Shown one piece after another: positions 1 through 5,163 of a stretch of DNA of 5,211 nt (its first letter is position 1; every line of letters begins with the position of its first letter). Location of the stretch: contig JAGLSM010000165.1 of the NCBI GenBank assembly GCA_023135745.1, positions 1-5,211 of the forward strand, written 5' to 3'. Source of the stretch: Spirochaetota bacterium. Its GTDB lineage: Bacteria > Spirochaetota > JAGLSM01. A model generated the notes under the pieces. The model saw only the letters and a list, made by a program, of their open reading frames with translations, was not told the origin of the DNA and searched no databases. The position numbers and the translations under genes are program-made.

Positions 1-131
1 TTTTAGATGTTTGGGACAGTAGTGACTTTTATTATATGGTTAAAACACTGATCATTTATTTTGATAAGCAGGATAAGGTTATTGATATTTATTTTTATCG
101 TATAAACCCGCAAGATCCGGATGCTGATTAA
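1..131 (+). CDS. 3' end of a BamE/SmpA-like (lipo)protein gene, cut by the window edge
   Basis: An open frame enters from the left edge (first full codon at base 3) and ends at TAA 129-131, giving 42 C-terminal residues rich in Tyr, Phe, Ile and Asp. The segment KTLIIYFDKQDKVIDIYFYR resembles the C-terminus of the next gene (KKYLNVYFDKKGLVLDHFYS): a beta-strand, the phrase YFDK, a turn, then a second strand. This is the usual closing hairpin of BamE/SmpA-like small lipoproteins. The N-terminus is missing, so a lipobox cannot be checked. The next gene starts 18 bases after the stop with only a ribosome site between, so the two are probably co-transcribed tandem paralogues. The coding call is fairly firm because of this similarity; the function is inferred. 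Confidence 0.7.
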   Translation, partial: LDVWDSSDFYYMVKTLIIYFDKQDKVIDIYFYRINPQDPDAD

Positions 132-139
132 TTATAATT

Positions 140-144
140 GGAGG
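140..144 (+). promoter_or_regulatory. Shine-Dalgarno site GGAGG that decides the start of the downstream lipoprotein
   Basis: GGAGG lies five bases before ATG 150. A longer in-frame reading from TTG 138 would begin inside this ribosome site and add four acidic residues before the signal peptide, so ATG 150 is the better start. Confidence 0.75.
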
Positions 145-149
145 ATGAT

Positions 150-743
150 ATGAAATTTGTAAGAATACAGCTTTTTATAATAATTATTATATTTTCAGGA
201 TGTGCTACCCTTGGGAGGGATTTTAAATATACTGATAAGAAAAAGCTTAGAATAAATGAAACTTCTAAAAGTCAATTATTCAATTTTTTTGGTCATCCGC
301 AAAAAATAGAAACAGAAAGTACATCTGAACTTGATTCTATTATTTATCATTGGTATTATCGAGCAGGTAAAACAACCAGATATTTAAATGTAGAAGTTGT
401 AAATGAAACAGTAAGAGCTTATGCATCATACAGTTCTTTTTCTGAAGACTCCTCATTTTTTAATAGTAAAAAACGTAGTAAAATCAAAAAAAAATCGACA
501 AAAAAACATGAAGTTCTAAGGCTATTTGGTAGTCCATCAGGTTATGCTATGTTTCCATCAAATTTAATAGGACTAAAGGATGAATTAAAAGGTAAAACCT
601 ATGAGGCTTGGTACTATTTATTTATAGGTTATGTTTCTAATGATTCAAATAGGGTCTATATCAAGAAATACTTAAATGTTTATTTTGACAAAAAAGGATT
701 AGTCTTGGATCATTTTTATAGCGAAAATGTAATTCCAGATTAA
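150..743 (+). CDS. Small lipoprotein with two BamE/SmpA-like repeats
   Basis: A predicted 197-residue lipoprotein. The N-terminus is a short basic segment, a hydrophobic run of isoleucines (residues 8-15) and the lipobox FSGC with the acylated Cys at 18. The residues after Cys are Ala-Thr, with no Asp sorting signal, so an outer-membrane location is likely. The mature part holds two similar halves. Residues about 33-97 contain FFGHP (46-50), WYY and YLNVEVV. Residues about 110-197 contain LFGSP (125-129), WYY and KYLNVYFD. The order 'helix, FG-x-P, strand with WYY, strand with YLNV' is typical of BamE/SmpA-like folds. In that family the known role of BamE is as an accessory lipoprotein in beta-barrel assembly, but many relatives have no known function, so no such role is claimed. 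The basic linker KIKKKSTKK is encoded by long A tracts. The gene sits 18 bases after a probable paralogue. ATG 150 is chosen because of GGAGG at 140-144. Confidence 0.8.
   Translation: MKFVRIQLFIIIIIFSGCATLGRDFKYTDKKKLRINETSKSQLFNFFGHPQKIETESTSELDSIIYHWYYRAGKTTRYLNVEVVNETVRAYASYSSFSEDSSFFNSKKRSKIKKKSTKKHEVLRLFGSPSGYAMFPSNLIGLKDELKGKTYEAWYYLFIGYVSNDSNRVYIKKYLNVYFDKKGLVLDHFYSENVIPD
486..506 (+). repeat. Two A homopolymer tracts (A9 and A7) inside a coding sequence
   Basis: A9 at 486-494 and A7 at 500-506 lie in the linker between the two lipoprotein repeats and encode Lys-rich sequence. Such tracts are prone to polymerase slippage. The frame is intact here. Confidence 0.6.
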
Positions 744-750
744 TTAATTC

Positions 751-780
751 ATGGCACAAATAAGCATTAAATGTTATAAT
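751..780 (+). promoter_or_regulatory. Candidate sigma70 promoter for the outer-membrane protein gene
   Basis: A perfect -10 hexamer TATAAT (775-780) is preceded at 18 bases by ATGGCA (751-756), which matches TTGACA at four of six positions. Transcription would start near 787 and give a leader of about 30 bases carrying the ribosome site TAGGAGA (804-810). The region is AT-rich, so a chance TATAAT is possible. Confidence 0.45.
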
Positions 781-815
781 GGATTTGTACTTAATTTAAA
801 AATTAGGAGACGTCC

Positions 816-1868
816 ATGATAAATCGATTAAAAGTGCTTGCAGTTTTTATTTTTCTCTTTATTTACACTGTTCCTGTGACAGCATCTGATAATGTTATTT
901 ATTTCAACAACAGTTCCAGGCCTCTTGGTATGGGCGGTGCCTTTACGGCTGTTGCAGATGAACAGCGCAATCATCTCTATAATCCTGCCGCAACTGTCTT
1001 TCACAACTCCGAGAAATTTCAAACCGCAATAACTCTTGATGGTATACGCTTTGTCTATGTTTTTGCAAAGATGCTTGAATCCTATAATGATAGCGGGACT
1101 ACTCTTGAGGAGGAAGAAATTGGGGCCGCGCTTTTTACGGCTATGATTTTATCAACTTCGCAACTGCTGGCGGGGAACCGTTATTTTCAGATAAAACTGA
1201 ATGTCATAGACCAGATGCTGGTAAATGGGCTGGAATATCCGATGTATTCGACATCCGTGACTGCCGTTGCAAAACTATACGGTATCTTTTACGGGTTTCA
1301 GATTGGAGTAACGGGCCATCTTTATAATCTGGGAAGCATTGATCAAGAAGGGGCTGGATTTTCATGGGGAATATTTTACAGACCGTACAACCGTTCACCG
1401 TTTTCGCTTGGTCTTTTTTATTTTAGTGTGGATAAGGAACTGGCTTTTATTAGAAAGCCGTTTGAAAGGATTCAGAATAATACCCTTAATGCAGGGATTA
1501 CTTATGAAATTCTAGAGCAGCTTACATTAAATTTTGATTTGAGAAATATCAACAATATAAAACTAAAAAATTATTATCAGCCTCATATCGGTCTGGAACT
1601 TGTTTTTCCCAGAAATACTTCTGAATTCGAGGGATATCGTGTTGAGTTGAGAGGCGGAACGTATTACGACTCTGAGGCAAAAAGCCAGGGATATTCTTTT
1701 GGTTTTAATATCAAGGTGTATATGGATGAGGGACATCTTAATCAGGTATTTCAAAATAAAAAAGAAGGCAGTTATTTCTATCTAGGGTATTCCTTTACTA
1801 CTGAAGAAAATGTTTATCCTTCAAAAAACAATCATATAATTTCTATTGGAGGCACATTTTTTCTTTAA
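816..1868 (+). CDS. Outer-membrane beta-barrel protein, PorV/TraF/FadL-like
   Basis: A 350-residue exported protein. Residues 1-23 form a Sec signal peptide (basic start, hydrophobic core, VTA before Ser24). Soon after it comes RPLGMGGAFTAVAD (35-48) followed by LYNPAA (54-59). This is the N-terminal signature shared by PorV/PorQ, UPF0164, TraF_2 and FadL-like outer-membrane proteins (usual form 'RALGMGGAFTAVADD...LYWNPAGL'). The rest has the short alternating hydrophobic/polar strands of a beta-barrel, with repeated YG, GF and GL patterns, and it closes with the strand HIISIGGTFFL. In known relatives the barrel carries hydrophobic substrates (FadL) or shuttles secreted proteins (PorV). The substrate here is unknown, and the 350-residue length does not separate these options. 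ATG 816 follows AGGAGA at 805-810 with five bases between. It has its own promoter candidate, so it is probably transcribed apart from the lipoproteins upstream. I saw no clear stem-loop after the stop. Confidence 0.72.
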   Translation: MINRLKVLAVFIFLFIYTVPVTASDNVIYFNNSSRPLGMGGAFTAVADEQRNHLYNPAATVFHNSEKFQTAITLDGIRFVYVFAKMLESYNDSGTTLEEEEIGAALFTAMILSTSQLLAGNRYFQIKLNVIDQMLVNGLEYPMYSTSVTAVAKLYGIFYGFQIGVTGHLYNLGSIDQEGAGFSWGIFYRPYNRSPFSLGLFYFSVDKELAFIRKPFERIQNNTLNAGITYEILEQLTLNFDLRNINNIKLKNYYQPHIGLELVFPRNTSEFEGYRVELRGGTYYDSEAKSQGYSFGFNIKVYMDEGHLNQVFQNKKEGSYFYLGYSFTTEENVYPSKNNHIISIGGTFFL

Positions 1869-1878
1869 AAAGAATGTA

Positions 1879-1907
1879 TTGAAAAATAATAATGTGTTGC
1901 TTAATAT
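1879..1907 (+). promoter_or_regulatory. Candidate promoter for the folB-folK-folE operon
   Basis: TTGAAA (1879-1884, five of six to the -35 consensus) is separated by 17 bases from TAATAT (1902-1907, four of six to the -10). It lies in the only sizeable gap before folB and would give a leader of about 50 bases. An alternative pair, TTGGTT (1920-1925) and TTAAAT (1943-1948), also has 17-base spacing, but it would place the transcript start almost on the ribosome site. Confidence 0.4.
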
Positions 1908-1963
1908 GTGAAAAGACTATTGGTTAATTAGAAATGTATGTTTTAAATATGGGGTAATTTGTG

Positions 1964-2344
1964 ATGATTAATTATGAATACAGTGACAAAATCTATATAA
2001 GGGATTTACTTCTCAGATGCATAATCGGTTTAAATGAAGAGGAAAGAAATAATAAGCAGGATGTAATAATAAATATAGTGCTGTTTGCAGATCTAAAAAA
2101 AGCGTCAAAAAGCGACAACATTTCAGATTCGTGCAATTATAAAACAATTAAAAAATCCATTATTGGTTTGGTGGAAAACTCTTCTTTTTTATTAATCGAA
2201 ACCATGGCCGGGAATATCTCGGATTTATGTTTGGCTGATGATAAAATCGACGCTGTGAAGATTACTGTAGATAAACCCGGGGCTTTGAGATTTACAAAAT
2301 CGGTAGCAGTTGAAATCTTCAGGGAAAGAGAAATTGGAAAATAA
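1964..2344 (+). CDS. folB: Dihydroneopterin aldolase
   Basis: FolB converts 7,8-dihydroneopterin to 6-hydroxymethyl-7,8-dihydropterin and glycolaldehyde in cytosolic folate synthesis. The 126-residue length is normal for this homo-oligomeric enzyme. Family features, in order: IYIRDLLLRCIIGLNEEER, matching the 'G-x(4)-ER' substrate loop; the 'A-x-x-SDNISDSCNY' segment with the conserved Tyr (59); 'LLIETMAGNI' with the pterin-anchoring Glu (79); and 'TVDKPGALRF' with the catalytic Lys (104). The C-terminal strand VAVEIFRER also fits. The start is either GTG 1961 or the adjacent ATG 1964, and GGGG at 1951-1954 could serve both. ATG is preferred as the commoner codon, and the choice changes the protein by one residue. 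It is the first gene of an overlapping folB-folK-folE operon. Confidence 0.92.
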   Translation: MINYEYSDKIYIRDLLLRCIIGLNEEERNNKQDVIINIVLFADLKKASKSDNISDSCNYKTIKKSIIGLVENSSFLLIETMAGNISDLCLADDKIDAVKITVDKPGALRFTKSVAVEIFREREIGK

Positions 2345-2855
2345 ACTTGTAGATGTTTACATCGGAGTTGGAAGTAATATCCAACCTGTAAAAAACATTC
2401 TGGGAGCATTCCGGCTGCTTGATACTGACATTGCTATTGCAGCTACATCTGCTTTTTACAAAACAAAGGCAATTAACAGGCCGGATCAGGAAGATTATCT
2501 AAACGGAGTTTGGCTTGTAAGAACACTACGTTCTGCTATTGAAATTAAAAAGCAGGTTTTAGAAAAAATAGAGAAATCATTAAAAAGAGTAAGGACAGAA
2601 GATAAATTTTCATCACGGACTATTGATCTTGACATTATATTATACGGAGACATGGTTATAGAGGAGATGGGTATACCTGATAAGGATATTTATAACAGGG
2701 CATTTTTATCCATTCCCCTTTTTGAGTTAGCTCCGGACTTGAGTATTCCCGGTGAAATGGTGCCAATTATTGATATAATTAAAGGGATAAAAAGCTCAGA
2801 ATTAAAAATACATGATGAACTTACAAAAAATTTAAAAGAGAGTATAAAAAAATGA
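2334..2855 (+). CDS. folK: 2-amino-4-hydroxy-6-hydroxymethyldihydropteridine pyrophosphokinase (HPPK)
   Basis: FolK transfers pyrophosphate from ATP to 6-hydroxymethyl-7,8-dihydropterin, the product of FolB. From TTG 2334 the protein is 173 residues, close to the usual 160-180. Visible motifs are YIGVGSN (9-15), FYKT followed by DQEDYLN (41-57), the Arg pair in KRVR (84-87), and SRTIDLDIILYG (94-105), whose Asp98 and Asp100 correspond to the two Mg-binding aspartates of E. coli HPPK. NRAFLSIPLFELAPDL is the closing motif. Two spots differ from the common pattern: 'GPR' before TLDLD is SSR, and the 'PHP' motif is replaced by PDKDI. No ATG fits the N-terminus. TTG 2334 puts the first strand at the normal place and follows AGGGAAAGAG; TTG 2310, further inside folB, would add eight residues. 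The gene overlaps the end of folB by 11 bases and folE by 4 bases, implying coupled translation. Confidence 0.92.
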   Translation: MENKLVDVYIGVGSNIQPVKNILGAFRLLDTDIAIAATSAFYKTKAINRPDQEDYLNGVWLVRTLRSAIEIKKQVLEKIEKSLKRVRTEDKFSSRTIDLDIILYGDMVIEEMGIPDKDIYNRAFLSIPLFELAPDLSIPGEMVPIIDIIKGIKSSELKIHDELTKNLKESIKK

Positions 2856-3412
2856 ATATAGAAAAAGTAAAAAAACTTGCCCGGGAATTGATTATTGAAA
2901 TTGGAGAAGATCCAGAAAGAGAGGGGTTGTTAAAAACTCCTGAGAGGTTTGCTAAAGCCCTGGAGTTTTTAACCGGTGGATATAGAAGAAATCCGGAAGA
3001 TGTTATAAATAACGCGATCTTTCATACTGAAGTAAATAACATGATAATTGTCCGTGATATTGAGGTTTACAGCATGTGCGAACATCATATGCTTCCTTTT
3101 TTCGGGCGCTGTCATATTGGCTATATTCCCAAGGATAAACTTCTGGGTGTCAGTAAGCTCTGCCGAATTGCCGATCTTTTTGCCCAGCGTCTTCAAATTC
3201 AGGAGAGACTTACCTCACAGATAGCGAAGGAAATTGAATCCAGGATTGATGCTATTGGTGTTGGTGTAGTTATGGAGTGCCAGCATCTATGTATGATGAT
3301 GAGGGGTGTACAGAAGCAGAATTCTGTTATGACGACATCTTCGGTTTTGGGCTGTTTCCATGATGAGGAAGCAACCAGGGCGGAATTTTTAAAACTTGTT
3401 ATTGGAAGATGA
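2852..3412 (+). CDS. folE: GTP cyclohydrolase I (type IA, zinc-dependent)
   Basis: FolE converts GTP to 7,8-dihydroneopterin triphosphate, the first committed step of folate synthesis. At 186 residues it matches short FolE forms such as that of Bacillus. The N-terminal part has GEDPEREGLLKTPERFAKAL. The zinc and active site is complete: SMCEHH gives Cys76, His78 and His79, and ECQHLCM gives His145 and Cys147, so the three zinc ligands are Cys76, His79 and Cys147. QERLT (117-121) provides the conserved Gln-Glu of the GTP-binding pocket, MMRG (149-152) the next conserved block, and YIPKDKLLGVSKLCRI the usual core helix. The start codon overlaps the folK stop in ATGA, a translational-coupling arrangement, with AAGAGAG about nine bases upstream. 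It is the last gene of the operon although its enzyme acts first. A stem-loop follows the stop directly. Confidence 0.96.
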   Translation: MNIEKVKKLARELIIEIGEDPEREGLLKTPERFAKALEFLTGGYRRNPEDVINNAIFHTEVNNMIIVRDIEVYSMCEHHMLPFFGRCHIGYIPKDKLLGVSKLCRIADLFAQRLQIQERLTSQIAKEIESRIDAIGVGVVMECQHLCMMMRGVQKQNSVMTTSSVLGCFHDEEATRAEFLKLVIGR

Positions 3413-3414
3413 CC

Positions 3415-3463
3415 TTTCCCGGGAGTAGATACGTTGTTTGCAGCGTATCTACTCCCCCGGAAA
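3415..3463. terminator. Strong stem-loop between convergent genes, probable transcription end or mRNA 3' barrier
   Basis: Perfect 13-base arms, GGGAGTAGATACG (3421-3433) and CGTATCTACTCCC (3444-3456), enclose ten bases. Three further pairs (one G-U) reduce the loop to TTTG (3437-3440). Outside the arms, CC/GG and TTT/AAA can add pairs across a small bulge. It begins three bases after the folE stop and lies 31 bases past the stop of the minus-strand gene. It lacks a T tract on the downstream side in either direction: plus-strand reading continues in AAAAAAC and minus-strand reading in GGGAAAGG. It is therefore not a textbook intrinsic terminator. It may act with a termination factor, protect mRNA 3' ends, or be a dispersed palindromic element. 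Confidence 0.5.
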
Positions 3464-3493
3464 AAACAGAGCAGGGGTTGTATTGCAAGGTCC

Positions 3494-5074
3494 CTACTGG
3501 CGCAGTATCTTAAATCCAATTTTCGCCGATGTACCTCCATTAATAAATCCGGTGACATAGTAATATGTATCTGATATTTGGCTTGTATTTATATATGTAT
3601 AGTTTTCACCCAGATTATCATCGCTGAATGTGTCGTCTTCCTTAATCCATCCGCCAACTCTAATATAGGAATTATCCAGATCTTTTTGTTTTATCAAGAA
3701 ACTGATGCTGCCGTCAATGGTCTTTGTTTGTTCTGCTCCCAGGGACCAGTTGCCCGATTGACTGTCCGGCACATCCCAGATCAGGTTGTTTCTCGGCATT
3801 CCATTCATGTAGCCTTGAACAGGAACTGAATTACTGAATGCGTCAACATAGATACGGCCGTAAAATTCGGCCTTATCTCCCGCGTCATCTTCGCTGTCAC
3901 AGCGCAGGAAGAATTTTGAAACCATATAATTTTCTGAAGTTTTGTAAGTCCTGATTATTTCGTATTCCACTGCTAAAACAATACTGCAAAGCGCGTTATT
4001 TGAAAGGTACCTGAGTTTGTATGACAGAGGAGATGCCGGGGATTTTGAAGAGTAGTTTCCTCCTTCCAGTAAATATGTTTTAAGTCCGTCAAAACCATTG
4101 ACAGCTCCGACTGCCTGGCCTCCATTTCCTCCTAATATAAAAGCTTTAATAGAGGACGAATTAAGTATTGATTTGTATTTTGTATCAAGACTGACCCCTG
4201 CATCGGCTATTATTCCGCTATATGCGTATTGAACCGCCGTTTTTAGTTCTTCTATGCTTGAGGATGATTCAAACGCGAATAATGCCATTCTTCCGTAACT
4301 TATCGAGGAAACGTATACAGGAGATGCTCCGGATATACGCTTTTTAAGCTCTTTCCACTGTGAAGAATGATGAAAAAAATTAGAAGGTTTTTCAGGTATG
4401 TCAATATCAAGGGTGTAATAAACCTGAATGAATTTAACGAGAATCCTTGATTTTATTTCCTTGTTTTTAAAGTCAAACTGACCCTTGATGCTGTGGACAG
4501 CTGAGCCAAAATGAGTTCCGATAGCAAGATCCAGTCTGCTTTCATCCTTGACTTCCTCAATAGTAAATGAAATCAAAGCAGGGGTTGAACCCTTTATGTT
4601 TTGACTGAGTATTTCACCGAGGGATTCGCGGAATGATGACAGTTTTGCTTCTTTCAGGTTAATAACGCGGGTTCCTTTGAGATTGGCAAGTGATATGGAG
4701 ATTGTGGCAGGTCCTCTTTTAGCGGCTACAGGTATATATTCACCTGTATTAATTGAATTTCCGATGATTATAGATCCCGGCCAGATTACGTCCGATGCCG
4801 GATCAAGGCAGATGTGTTCATTGTATCCGGGAGCTGCTCTGTATTTTGTTGTGACATGTGTATATTCTCCTTCCTGATTGGTTATTGGCTGATTTAATTG
4901 TTCAGGTTCAAGAAGCATGGCAGGTTGATTCAGGGCTGATAATCCCTGGATATGGTAGTTGAATATTTCACGCTCGTTTGATGTGTTGCTGATTGTGTTT
5001 CTGTTATCATCCTCAAGTCCGCCGCATGCAGAAAAGAGAACTGCGAATAATACAAAAAGGTATAACTTTTTCAT
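3494..5074 (-). CDS. Thiol-activated (cholesterol-dependent) cytolysin-like lipoprotein without the undecapeptide
   Basis: A 526-residue predicted lipoprotein: basic start, hydrophobic core and lipobox FSAC with Cys17, followed by Gly-Gly and a flexible acidic, Asn-rich stretch. Residues about 85-385 align by eye with pneumolysin-type toxins. Matches are IWPGSIII (97-104; toxin YPGALL), KRGPATISISLANL (119-132), FGSAVHS (189-195), FIQVYYTLDID (215-225; toxin FKQIYYTVSVD), PVYVSSISYGR (252-262; toxin PLVYISSVAYGR), IKAFILGG (309-316; toxin VKAVILGG, with the hinge diglycine) and PLSYKLRYLSNN (349-360). Both segments that become membrane hairpins in the toxins are present (about 189-222 and 269-312). 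The part after about 385 does not show the Trp-rich ECTGLAWEWWR undecapeptide or the usual domain 4. Instead there are about 140 residues of likely beta structure with an acidic loop (479-489). Known family members oligomerise into large membrane pores. Pore formation here, and its target, are inferences. ATG 5074 follows a perfect AGGAGG (5080-5085) five bases away. No partner toxin or immunity gene is visible. Confidence 0.85.
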   Translation of the reverse strand: MKKLYLFVLFAVLFSACGGLEDDNRNTISNTSNEREIFNYHIQGLSALNQPAMLLEPEQLNQPITNQEGEYTHVTTKYRAAPGYNEHICLDPASDVIWPGSIIIGNSINTGEYIPVAAKRGPATISISLANLKGTRVINLKEAKLSSFRESLGEILSQNIKGSTPALISFTIEEVKDESRLDLAIGTHFGSAVHSIKGQFDFKNKEIKSRILVKFIQVYYTLDIDIPEKPSNFFHHSSQWKELKKRISGASPVYVSSISYGRMALFAFESSSSIEELKTAVQYAYSGIIADAGVSLDTKYKSILNSSSIKAFILGGNGGQAVGAVNGFDGLKTYLLEGGNYSSKSPASPLSYKLRYLSNNALCSIVLAVEYEIIRTYKTSENYMVSKFFLRCDSEDDAGDKAEFYGRIYVDAFSNSVPVQGYMNGMPRNNLIWDVPDSQSGNWSLGAEQTKTIDGSISFLIKQKDLDNSYIRVGGWIKEDDTFSDDNLGENYTYINTSQISDTYYYVTGFINGGTSAKIGFKILRQ

Positions 5075-5079
5075 TTTTT

Positions 5080-5116
5080 CCTCCTGTTTTTTTGTTAAAG
5101 GTTATTTCCTTTTATA
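5080..5116 (-). promoter_or_regulatory. Ribosome site and weak -10 candidate of the cytolysin-like gene
   Basis: On the minus strand AGGAGG (5080-5085) lies five bases before the ATG and is a strong ribosome site. Further upstream TATAAA (5111-5116) could be a -10 box, but no good -35 lies 16-18 bases before it (TTTCTA at 5134-5139 matches three of six). The ribosome site is firm; the promoter is weak. Confidence 0.4.
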
Positions 5117-5146
5117 GGGTAGATAGGTGGAATTAGAAAAAGTTCC

Positions 5147-5163
5147 AATAATTTTAAATTATT
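5147..5163. repeat. Small AT-only palindrome upstream of the cytolysin-like gene
   Basis: AATAATTT and AAATTATT form perfect eight-base arms around a single central T. It lies about 75 bases before the minus-strand start and overlaps the end of a possible short reading frame. It could be a regulator site, but an AT-rich palindrome of this size can arise by chance. Confidence 0.3.

Noticed and set aside
138..149. TTG 138 as start of the small lipoprotein
   Set aside because: It would begin inside the ribosome-binding sequence and place acidic residues before the signal peptide; ATG 150 fits far better.
1869..1963. Possible riboswitch (for example a tetrahydrofolate switch) before folB
   Set aside because: The gap is short and AT-rich, and I see no paired stems or conserved core that would support a riboswitch.
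3471..3480. GCAGGGGTTG occurs here and again near 4578
   Set aside because: A single ten-base match in 5 kb without flanking similarity is not a convincing repeat.
3199..3558. Open reading frame of 119 codons on the minus strand
   Set aside because: It covers the FolE active-site region in antisense, spans the stem-loop and runs into the end of the minus-strand gene; no protein family recognised.
3578..3829. Open reading frame of 83 codons on the plus strand
   Set aside because: It lies wholly antisense to the cytolysin-like gene, whose reading is supported by family motifs; it has no ribosome site and no recognisable protein.
4677..4877. Open reading frame of 66 codons on the plus strand
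   Set aside because: Antisense to the well-supported N-terminal cytolysin region; shadow frame.
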